A stretch of DNA of 64,000 nt from Oligoflexales bacterium (GTDB lineage Bacteria > Bdellovibrionota_B > Oligoflexia > Oligoflexales > RGVZ01): NCBI GenBank assembly GCA_947479535.1, contig CANJZQ010000005.1:34680-98679 (forward strand). The letters run 5' to 3'. A model generated the notes under the pieces. The model was not told the DNA's origin, did no database searches, and saw only the letters and a list, made by a program, of their open reading frames with translations. Shown one piece after another: positions 20,162 through 27,861 of the stretch (position 1 is the stretch's first letter; each line of letters opens with the position of its first letter). Position numbers and translations under genes: made by a program.

Positions 20162-20178
20162 ACCGTCACAGTGACGGT
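20162..20178. repeat. Perfect palindrome ACCGTCAC-A-GTGACGGT
   Basis: 8-bp perfect inverted repeat with a 1-nt centre. Confidence 0.7.
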
Positions 20179-20217
20179 GAAAATTTAGGCGGTGCGAGTG
20201 GCTTAAAATTTCAGAAA

Positions 20218-20283
20218 AGAAAGGATCCTTCACTACGTTCAGGATGACGCGGTTCAAGAAAGGATCCTTCGCTTCAGAATGAC
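20218..20283 (-). repeat. Two inverted copies of the same REP-like element
   Basis: AGAAAGGATCCTTCACTACGTTCAGGATGAC (20218-20248) and AAGAAAGGATCCTTCGCTTCAGAATGAC (20256-20283), opposite orientation to 19954-20024. Confidence 0.75.
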
Positions 20284-20300
20284 GGTGCGGTAAGTTGGGG

Positions 20301-21068
20301 TTACCGGCGATGGACTTTGAAGACGCTGGCTTGATCGACAGGCATCAGGACCATTTGGTCGATGTTGACATGGGCGGGGCGCGAGGCGGCAAACCAGATG
20401 CAGTCGGCGATGTCTTTCGCGGTGAGCGGCGTCATACCCTTGTAAACAGCAGCAGCCTTTTCTTTGTCACCACCAAAACGCACTTCACTGAAACTGGTTT
20501 CTACCATTCCGGGATCAATAGAAGTGATCCTGATGGGTGTGCCGTTTAGTTCAAGGCGCAGGGTTTTAGTGACGGCACTCAAGGCATGCTTGGACGCGGC
20601 ATAGATGCTGCCGCCTTCGTAAACCCAAAATCCCGCGACCGATCCCATGTTGATGATATGGCCGCGATTGCGTTCCAGCATCCCAGGCAAAAAGGCCCGC
20701 AAAATTGAAATTGCGCCTTTGACGTTAGTATCAATCACCTGGTCGATTTCTTCGTCTAGTGCGTGGGACAGGCGAGCTGTGCCAAGGGCAAGGCCCGCAT
20801 TGTTGATCAACACGTCAATGCCAGACGGGAATTCTGTCGCCGTCGCTGCGGCAAATTCTTTTACGGATTTGCGCGACGTGACATCAAGCTGGTGGTGAAA
20901 AACCTTGGCGGCACCAAGCCGTAAAAGTTCGGCAGCCATTGTTTTTAAATCAGTCGTCCGGCGCGCGCCGATGACGAGAGACCACCCGTGGCGGGCGAAT
21001 TCCTCTGCCGTGGCGGCGCCAATCCCCGAACTGGCGCCGGTGATGCAGGCGACGCCAGGTTGGGTCAT
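20301..21068 (-). CDS. Short-chain dehydrogenase/reductase (YdfG-like)
   Basis: ITGASSGIGAATAEEFA, NNAGLAL, GSIYAASKHAL (YxxxK). Confidence 0.93.
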   Translation of the reverse strand: MTQPGVACITGASSGIGAATAEEFARHGWSLVIGARRTTDLKTMAAELLRLGAAKVFHHQLDVTSRKSVKEFAAATATEFPSGIDVLINNAGLALGTARLSHALDEEIDQVIDTNVKGAISILRAFLPGMLERNRGHIINMGSVAGFWVYEGGSIYAASKHALSAVTKTLRLELNGTPIRITSIDPGMVETSFSEVRFGGDKEKAAAVYKGMTPLTAKDIADCIWFAASRPAHVNIDQMVLMPVDQASVFKVHRR

Positions 21069-22024
21069 TTGCCTTTGTCCCTTGTCGCACGAACGGCACG
21101 GTCATGCCCTTCGCCGACAGATTGGGTTTTGAAGCCACGTTCGTTGATCTCGTGGTGCTGCTTGCGTCGCTGGTAACTATTGGTTGGGGGCAAGTCGACG
21201 AACTCAGTTGAGGGATCGCTCTCCAGTTTGGCGATCGCCTTTTCAACTTCAGCTAGCGCCTCTTTTTCTTGCTGCAGGGAACGCTCGTCATCATGGTGAC
21301 GCGGGCGGTCATCGCGTTGTGGGCGGTCATCACGACGAGGACGATCGTCGCGTTGTGGGCGGTCATCACGACGAGGGCGATCATCGCGGTGCGGACGATC
21401 TGAATGCTCGGCGCGAGGAGCAGGCCTGTCGGAATGTTCCGGACGTCCACCCGGACCACCGGTGCGAAGGCGTGGCGGTGGTGAGTAGCGACCAACCGGA
21501 GGCCGGCTGCCAACTTCAAAAACCTGTGGCTCCCAGGTGTTGTACGCCCATGCAAAAAATTTCTTGAACAGTCCTGAGGCGGAAGGAGATTTCTCATCGA
21601 GGACATTTGTCACGGCGACCCAAACGGGGGCGAGGCCCTCTTCTTCGTCAAACACAGGAAGGCCTTCACCGGTCACGGCATGGTACAGGTGGCGCAGATC
21701 CGCATGAAACGCGACAAATTCATCGGCAACAGCGCAGAGCCTTTCAATGTCGACCGGCGCGCGGTCCAACAGGTTTTGTTCGCGGGCGCAGTGCCAATCG
21801 TAGAGGCTTCCAACGGCGCGTTCCCACGCGGCTTCGTTGGTCGCCGACAGGCCTTCTTTGAGCGACGGGTCCGTATTCCTGGAGTCGACCTTGTCGGGAC
21901 CGCCCAAGCGTTTTTCTGTTCCAGCCAACATTTTTTCGGCTTCAAAACAGGTATACAAAAAGTAGTCGAGAGGGACCTCTTTGCCGGTCATTTCAAGGAA
22001 TCGCTGCTTGAAGGTGGATGTCAT
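21065..22024 (-). CDS. Conserved hypothetical protein with RDDRPxRDDRP-repeat disordered segment
   Basis: Long ORF coupled to the SDR gene (4-nt overlap); HRDDRPRRDDRPQRDDRPRRDDRPQRDDRPRHHDDE repeats. Confidence 0.8.
   Translation of the reverse strand: MTSTFKQRFLEMTGKEVPLDYFLYTCFEAEKMLAGTEKRLGGPDKVDSRNTDPSLKEGLSATNEAAWERAVGSLYDWHCAREQNLLDRAPVDIERLCAVADEFVAFHADLRHLYHAVTGEGLPVFDEEEGLAPVWVAVTNVLDEKSPSASGLFKKFFAWAYNTWEPQVFEVGSRPPVGRYSPPPRLRTGGPGGRPEHSDRPAPRAEHSDRPHRDDRPRRDDRPQRDDRPRRDDRPQRDDRPRHHDDERSLQQEKEALAEVEKAIAKLESDPSTEFVDLPPTNSYQRRKQHHEINERGFKTQSVGEGHDRAVRATRDKGK
21301..21400. repeat. In-frame tandem repeats (15/30-bp period) encoding RDDRP(R/Q)
   Basis: Repeated GGGCGGTCATCRCG-type units visible in the sequence. 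Confidence 0.75.
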
Positions 22025-22153
22025 CGTTGGTGCTTCTCAAGTCAAGTGTTCGAAATTATTCAACTACTGCGCCGTAGCACAGCCATACAAATTGGGATCT
22101 TGGGGACTATAGGCGCAGACCCTCTGTGACGCAAGGGTTTGACTTCATTCATT

Positions 22154-23677
22154 TTACAGAAGCGGAGCCAAGAGGCGCGAGAGGTTTTCCCTTTGAAGCC
22201 TCAGAAACCGCGCAATTTTCCCGCCGTTGCCCGGGTCCTCGGCGGACGAGCTCTGGGCCATGTCCAGGGTCAGCATGGCCTCGACCTTCCGGCAGAAATT
22301 TGCGCCGTGGATGGCCAAGGTTGTTTCAAAATTCAGGTACAGGGCCCGGTTGTCAAAGTTGGTCGTACCAAGCAGGCAAAGGTCATCATCCACCAGCACG
22401 ACCTTTTGGTGCATGAAGCCAGGTTCGTAAAAAAGCACGCGAACGCCTGTTTTTCTCATTTTTGCGGCGTAGGTTGCCCCCACCCAATGGACCAACGGGT
22501 TATCGGATTTGCGAGGGATCAGCAGGCGCACATCAACCCCCCGCAGGGTACAGAGCTCAAGCTCGCGGCTCAAAGGCGTATCAGGAACAAAATATGGGGT
22601 TGCAATCCACAGCCGGCGCTGCGCCTTTTGGATGGTCAGCATATAAAGCAGCACGCCCACAAGGGCTTCATCAGTCGGGGCGGATGGGATGACTTGAACA
22701 ACCTCTCGCTGGTCGAGATTTTTTCCGGGACTCGTTTTCCGGGTCTGGACCGGGAGCAGGCCAGACCTCAAGGCAACTTCCAGAGAATCCCCAGTTGCAA
22801 AGTGCCAGTCGTCAAAAAAAACATCTTCGAGTTTGGCTACGGCCGGCCCTGAGATCCGGACATGTGTGTCGCGCCAGCGGCTGACGTCCTTGGTGCCGAG
22901 GATTGGCAGGCCTGAGACATATTCTTCACCAAAATTGAGCCCTCCGGTCAGGGCCTCCTCGCCGTCGACCACCACCAGCTTGCGGTGATTGCGGAAGTTG
23001 AGCTGCAGACCCCTTTTCCAGCTATGGATGGGAAGAAAGCTGGCAACGAAAACCCCATTGGCCTTGAGATCCCGGATGTAGGTGCTGGATAGATTGAACG
23101 ATCCAATATCGTCATAAAGGACATAGACCGCGACTCCGCTCTTGGCCTTGGCAATCAAAAGCTTCTGGAGCTCCAGTCCGAGGCGGTCAGAGCGCAGGAT
23201 GTAATACTGGACCAGGATGTAATTTTTGGCCGACATGAGCGCTTCAAATATTTCGCGAAAGGTATCTTCTCCATCGACGAGGAGCTTTACCTCGTTCAGG
23301 TTCGGGTCATAGAGGTCACCAAAGCGCCCAAAGGTTCTTGCAAAATCCTTCAGGGCGGCTGGTGCCTTGAGATTCAGTTGGGCAAGTTTCTCGCCAATAT
23401 CACTGAGGTTTTGTTGGATAGAAGGGCGTCGCACCAGGTCATCCTGGAGGTGTTCATGGGGCGACAGGGCGTGCTGGTCGTAAAATGCCCTGCGCCTCAT
23501 CAGGCCCTTGATGCGATTTTTGCCGAACGCGTAATAGAGCGGGATTCCAATGAAGGGTATCGCCAAAAGGGCCAAGACCCAGGCGATGGTGGATCTGGCG
23601 TTGCGCCGTTCCTGAATGAGGTCAAAAGCCAGCCAGATGGCCAGCCCATACAAAATCAAATAGGGCCAAAGTCCCAC
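22154..23677 (-). CDS. cls: Cardiolipin synthase (phospholipase D family)
   Basis: Two HxK motifs: HRKLVVVDGEEALTGGLNFGEEYV and HQKVVLVDDDLCLLGTTNFDNRAL; two N-terminal TMs. Confidence 0.93.
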   Translation of the reverse strand: MGLWPYLILYGLAIWLAFDLIQERRNARSTIAWVLALLAIPFIGIPLYYAFGKNRIKGLMRRRAFYDQHALSPHEHLQDDLVRRPSIQQNLSDIGEKLAQLNLKAPAALKDFARTFGRFGDLYDPNLNEVKLLVDGEDTFREIFEALMSAKNYILVQYYILRSDRLGLELQKLLIAKAKSGVAVYVLYDDIGSFNLSSTYIRDLKANGVFVASFLPIHSWKRGLQLNFRNHRKLVVVDGEEALTGGLNFGEEYVSGLPILGTKDVSRWRDTHVRISGPAVAKLEDVFFDDWHFATGDSLEVALRSGLLPVQTRKTSPGKNLDQREVVQVIPSAPTDEALVGVLLYMLTIQKAQRRLWIATPYFVPDTPLSRELELCTLRGVDVRLLIPRKSDNPLVHWVGATYAAKMRKTGVRVLFYEPGFMHQKVVLVDDDLCLLGTTNFDNRALYLNFETTLAIHGANFCRKVEAMLTLDMAQSSSAEDPGNGGKIARFLRLQRENLSRLLAPLL

Positions 23678-23685
23678 AGCCCCGA

Positions 23686-24009
23686 TCAGACACGCACCCG
23701 GCGGACCAGGCTGAGCACACGGTTGCTGGCAAGGGACAGTTCTTCAAACTCGGTCCAGTCGGTGGCGCCGGACCGTTGATGGGTGTAGGCAGCGAGTTCG
23801 TGGTCGCCTTCAAAGGCTTCTACCACAAGGGCCACAGCCTCTTTGTGTTTGGCGGATCCGGGGGCGTTGCTGGCCAGAAGTTCGCAGGCCTTCTCAAGGT
23901 CCGAAACGGCGTCGTCTTCTTTCTGATCGCGGAGGAGCGGAATCAGCTTTTCGATCGCAACTACCAGATCAGCCGACGATTTTTTGGGATCACGTTTGAT
24001 GATTGTCAT
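23686..24009 (-). CDS. Small hypothetical protein
   Basis: ORF adjacent to cls; plausible start MTIIKRDPKKSSADLV at 24009. Confidence 0.6.
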   Translation of the reverse strand: MTIIKRDPKKSSADLVVAIEKLIPLLRDQKEDDAVSDLEKACELLASNAPGSAKHKEAVALVVEAFEGDHELAAYTHQRSGATDWTEFEELSLASNRVLSLVRRVRV

Positions 24010-24129
24010 AGGCGAGAACGGCCTCCTCGCGGGGAGTCTAGGTGACCAGTCTGGAAAATGCAAACGACCGTTGACAGACTCAGGCCACCCTTGTAATTAC
24101 TGGCCTCTCGAAGCGAAAGCTTCGGTAGT

Positions 24130-24205
24130 GGGCTCGTAGCTCAGCTGGTAGAGCAGTACACTTTTAATGTACGGGTCGATGGTTCGAATCCATCCGGGCT
24201 CACCA
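24130..24205 (+). tRNA. tRNA-Lys (anticodon TTT), CCA encoded
   Basis: GGGCTCGTAGCTCAGCTGGTAGAGC...CTTTTAA anticodon loop...GGTTCGAATCC...CGGGCTCACCA cloverleaf. Confidence 0.95.
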
Positions 24206-24211
24206 CCCTTA

Positions 24212-24289
24212 GTCCCCATCGTCTAGCCCGGTCCAGGACACCACCCTTTCACGGTGGATACGGGGGTTCAAATCCCCCTGGGGACGCCA
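24212..24289 (+). tRNA. tRNA-Glu (anticodon TTC), CCA encoded
   Basis: GTCCCCATCGTCTAG...CTTTCAC loop...GGTTCAAATCC...TGGGGACGCCA. Confidence 0.95.
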
Positions 24290-24298
24290 CTACCACTA

Positions 24299-24336
24299 AA
24301 AAAGAGCCTCCGGCAACGGGGGCTCTTTTGTTTTTT
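24299..24336 (+). terminator. Rho-independent terminator after the tRNA pair
   Basis: AAAAGAGCC-TCCGGCAACGG-GGGCTCTTTTGTTTTTT. Confidence 0.9.
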
Positions 24337-24452
24337 GAGTTTCCGGGTGCTTTACATCGTAAATCGAGCCCGCAATGCATGACATGGTATATCCCTTCAC
24401 GCCACGAGTGGATTAAGGTAGCGGTTAACAGGCCTGAAACGGGAGCCGTGTC

Positions 24453-26279
24453 ATGCTAAATCAACTACACATCAACGGCCTTGCGATCATTGAATCGCTG
24501 AAAATAGATTTTTCTCGCGGTTTCAATGTCATCACAGGTGAAACTGGCGCAGGGAAATCAATCCTCATCAAAGCCCTGAATCTTTTGCTTGGGGCCAAGG
24601 CCTCAGCAGATGCAGTTCGCCATGGACGAGAGGCCGCCTCTGTCAGCGGACAGTTTCTCTTGCCAGCCAATCACAAGGTCACGTCCTGCCTGGAGTCTTA
24701 CGGCATTCCTTTTGAGGCAGCCGGCACTCAGGAATCCGGGAATGAATTGCAAACAGTGATCGTCCGCCGGGTGATTTCTGCAAAGGGGCGCTCGCAAGCA
24801 TGGATCAACGACACGCCGGTTACTTCGGGAACGCTTCGTGAATTTGCCGATGCATTGATCGATGTTTTTGCTCAGCATGAAAATCACAAGCTGCTTGATT
24901 CTGACGGGCACCTCGCCGTTTTGGACCAGTTTCTTGATGACCGGACTTTGATTGCAAAAGTTGAATCAGCCTGGCGCGTGGTGGCGGAAAACACATCCGC
25001 ATTAAAGCAACTTGTTTCCGATCTTGCGCTGAAACAGCGTGATGCTGACTATCTGACGTTCCGCTGCGATGAGCTGCGCAAATTTGATCCCTCGTTGGAA
25101 GAATTCGAAAAGACCAGAAACTTCTGCGATCAGGCGCGCCATAACACTTACCTTGTTTCATCACTGCGCAAGGCCGCTTCGATGATTGACGATGGGGCCG
25201 GCGATGCCTCCATCGAACGCGCCCTGCGTGACACGGGTCGCATTTTACAGCAGGCTGCATCCAAGGTTCCAAGTTTGCAAACACTTGCCGACCAGGCGTT
25301 TTTCGTGGCCGAAAAAGCGGCGGAGCTGAGCTATGCGGTCGGTCAGGAATTATCCAATGCCGACACAAATGAAGATGACGTGGATGCCGCGCAGGCGCGC
25401 CTTGCAGGATACCAAGGGCTCTGTCGCAAGATGGGTGTTCTGGACGCCGAGTCTTTGGTGGCTTCGTGGAGCCGGATGGAGGACGAAGTCCGTTTTTTAG
25501 AATCCGCAGCAAAAGATGCGGCGGACTTGTTTCTAAAAATTGAACGATCCATCGCCTCCTACAAAGATCTATCAGGACTTTTGACGGAAGCTCGTAAAGT
25601 GGCTGCAAAAAAGGCGGGGAAAGCGGTTGGTAAAGAACTTTCCGAACTCGCTATGAAAGATTCAAGGCTGGAAGTCGAGTTTATTGCCGTGCACGGAATG
25701 AATGGCGACGACCTGGATCTCACCTGCCTTGGCGAAGTGATGTCAAAGCGTTGGCGCGATAAAATCATGCCACTGTTTTCCGGTGTTTCTGCGATGGGAG
25801 CGGAGCGTGTGCAGCTGCTCCTTTCTGCCAACCCGGGCGAACCAGCGCTGCCGCTGCATAAAGTTGCCTCAGGCGGTGAAGTTTCACGCATCATGCTGGC
25901 GTTGAAAAAAGCCCTCGCGATGGGTGCCGACACCTGTATTTTGGTTTTCGATGAGATTGACACGGGAATATCAGGTCGCGTGGCCGATATTGTTGGCCGC
26001 AAGCTGGCCGAACTCGCCAAGGGCTTTCAGGTGATTTGCATCTCACACCTGCCGCAAGTTGCCGCTTATGCGGATTCACATTTTCTCGTTCATAAATTCG
26101 GTGCGAGCAACAGGACCGAATCAACCATCACGCGGTTGGATCCTGAAGCCAGTCGAACGGAAATCGCGCGGCTGCTCTCGGGAGATGAGGTTACGGAATC
26201 AAGCCTTGCTCATGCGTCGACGCTTTTGCGAAAGGCTCGCCAGGATCGACAAGAAGACCGGCAAGAAAAACGGCAATAA
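24453..26279 (+). CDS. recN: DNA repair protein RecN
   Basis: GETGAGKSILIKALNLLLGAKAS, ASGGEVSRIMLALK, FDEIDTGISGRVADIVGRKLAELA. Confidence 0.95.
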   Translation: MLNQLHINGLAIIESLKIDFSRGFNVITGETGAGKSILIKALNLLLGAKASADAVRHGREAASVSGQFLLPANHKVTSCLESYGIPFEAAGTQESGNELQTVIVRRVISAKGRSQAWINDTPVTSGTLREFADALIDVFAQHENHKLLDSDGHLAVLDQFLDDRTLIAKVESAWRVVAENTSALKQLVSDLALKQRDADYLTFRCDELRKFDPSLEEFEKTRNFCDQARHNTYLVSSLRKAASMIDDGAGDASIERALRDTGRILQQAASKVPSLQTLADQAFFVAEKAAELSYAVGQELSNADTNEDDVDAAQARLAGYQGLCRKMGVLDAESLVASWSRMEDEVRFLESAAKDAADLFLKIERSIASYKDLSGLLTEARKVAAKKAGKAVGKELSELAMKDSRLEVEFIAVHGMNGDDLDLTCLGEVMSKRWRDKIMPLFSGVSAMGAERVQLLLSANPGEPALPLHKVASGGEVSRIMLALKKALAMGADTCILVFDEIDTGISGRVADIVGRKLAELAKGFQVICISHLPQVAAYADSHFLVHKFGASNRTESTITRLDPEASRTEIARLLSGDEVTESSLAHASTLLRKARQDRQEDRQEKRQ

Positions 26280-26999
26280 GGGCAGCAGCAAGAAGAAAGC
26301 ATCAGGCTGTGCCGCACGACTTGAAGGCCTTCCGCGAATCATTGCGCATCCACCAAAAAGGTCATTCCCCCCCAGTTCATCCCGCGCGTAGAGGTAGGTA
26401 ATTCCATCCACATCATCTTGCGAGACGGATGCGGTTTTGCGTTTGCTGGCATCGTAATACATCAGGGCACTGGTGTCGGTGGAGTGACCAAGCCCCAGGA
26501 TGTGCCCGATTTCGTGTGCCATGACGTCGACAACAAGATTTTCATTTAGGGTTTTGATGTTGGCACTGGCGCCAACCTGCGCGTTGAGCACGAGAACCCC
26601 ATAATTCAAGTGCCCCCCTGCACTAACCTGTTGACCGGTGGCCACGCCAGGGATCACCTCAGGATTGAGGCCAACGGCCGCCATGTCGGCGACACAATGA
26701 ACGGTCGGTGTGGCATCGGATGTTCCGGCCAGTGCGTCTCCGATTGTCGTCGACGAGTCAGAGCCCCGCGTTAGTTGGATCCCCAATGTGGGAATCTGGT
26801 TCCAAACATCAAGGGCTTTGTCCATCATGTCGTTGACGTCGTCGGGGCAGTTTTCCGGATTGATGTGGAATTCGAGGGTTTTGGAGTCCCAGCCTTTTAG
26901 GCCTCCGGATGCGCCGATCAGGGTGAATCCAAATGCAGGTGCCGCAGAAAACATGGCACTGCTGGCAGTGATGAAAAAAACAGAGATGACAGGCTTCAT
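26199..26999 (-). CDS. Secreted matrixin-like (M10) zinc metalloprotease with hydrophobic C-terminal segment
   Basis: Signal peptide; HEIGHILGLGHSTDTSALMYY (HExxHxxGxxH + Met-turn). C-terminus GGCAMI...AFFLLLPLLPFFLPVFLSILASLSQKRRR. Confidence 0.85.
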   Translation of the reverse strand: MKPVISVFFITASSAMFSAAPAFGFTLIGASGGLKGWDSKTLEFHINPENCPDDVNDMMDKALDVWNQIPTLGIQLTRGSDSSTTIGDALAGTSDATPTVHCVADMAAVGLNPEVIPGVATGQQVSAGGHLNYGVLVLNAQVGASANIKTLNENLVVDVMAHEIGHILGLGHSTDTSALMYYDASKRKTASVSQDDVDGITYLYARDELGGNDLFGGCAMIRGRPSSRAAQPDAFFLLLPLLPFFLPVFLSILASLSQKRRRMSKA

Positions 27000-27024
27000 C
27001 GTGGAGGCTCCTCGGAAAAACTTT

Positions 27025-27636
27025 TCAGGATTTGACCCATGCTGCCGTTAGCATCAGGCTGAACGATCTTTTAGTGCTGGAAAGGGGGGCGTGAATGAGC
27101 ACATCTGCACCGGTGCGAAGGCTAGACCAATTCCATGCGGAGCCTACCTGCCAAGCAAACGTTGTGGCGGAAACGGTTTTTTCCGGCTGGTAAAAGGTAG
27201 CGGTGCCTTCCCCATTGTTTAGCGCTTCAGCCCCGTTTCCGGTGCCTTTGATCGAATATTGAAGAAGAACCGGACCGGTCCCGAAGTCAAACCGGCCGGA
27301 AAGATTTGTGGTCATGGGCAAACCAGCAGCCATTAGTGAAGTTTGGCTTGATTTGCTGGTGGACTGTACGGACGACAGGCTGTCGGGCATGTAGTGGAGC
27401 CAAGGGCTGATCAGGCGCCGGCCAACAGGCAAATGGTACTGCAAATGAAAATGATAGAAGGATGTTCCTAGAGTGTTGCGCTTGCCCGAGGGACTCGAGG
27501 TAAGCCTGAGCATTTCATAGGACGTCCCACCGGCTCCAAACTCAATGGATTTTGGTCTGGCCCCGAGGGCTGACCTTCCGCTTCCAAAAAAAGCGCAGGA
27601 TAAACCCATCACAAGAGCAATTTTTGAATGCTGCAT
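27025..27636 (-). CDS. Hypothetical exported/outer-membrane protein
   Basis: ORF with signal-like N-terminus MQHSKIALVMGLSCAFFGSGRSALGA. Confidence 0.6.
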   Translation of the reverse strand: MQHSKIALVMGLSCAFFGSGRSALGARPKSIEFGAGGTSYEMLRLTSSPSGKRNTLGTSFYHFHLQYHLPVGRRLISPWLHYMPDSLSSVQSTSKSSQTSLMAAGLPMTTNLSGRFDFGTGPVLLQYSIKGTGNGAEALNNGEGTATFYQPEKTVSATTFAWQVGSAWNWSSLRTGADVLIHAPLSSTKRSFSLMLTAAWVKS

Positions 27637-27712
27637 TCCGAACCCCGCCTGATATTTTTTAGAGTTTACCATGCACGGACCTGCGACTCACGCCCGACCA
27701 AAAATGAAAGGA

Positions 27713-27744
27713 GCCCGCACTCGCCTATATTTACGAGTGCGGGC
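27713..27744 (-). terminator. Probable terminator of nrdJ
   Basis: Perfect 11-bp stem GCCCGCACTCG / CGAGTGCGGGC, T-rich on the minus strand. Confidence 0.75.
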
Positions 27745-27861
27745 CCTTCACAAGCAGAAACGGGGCGGGTCAGGACATCGGCGGGGGCAACAGCCAGTAC
27801 TAGAGGGAACTTCAGAAACGGCGGGGCATATCTTCAAGGGGTAAACCCCCGGCGGCAGGGG

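Noticed and set aside
21301-21400. Possible CRISPR-like array
   Set aside because: Period is 15/30 bp with no variable spacers; it is an in-frame protein repeat.
21184-21567. Repeat-rich plus-strand ORF at 21.2-21.5 kb
   Set aside because: Mirror translation of the RDDRP-repeat gene on the other strand.
24820-25608. 262-aa minus-strand ORF inside recN
   Set aside because: Antisense to conserved recN coding sequence; Pro/Arg/His-rich, no motif.
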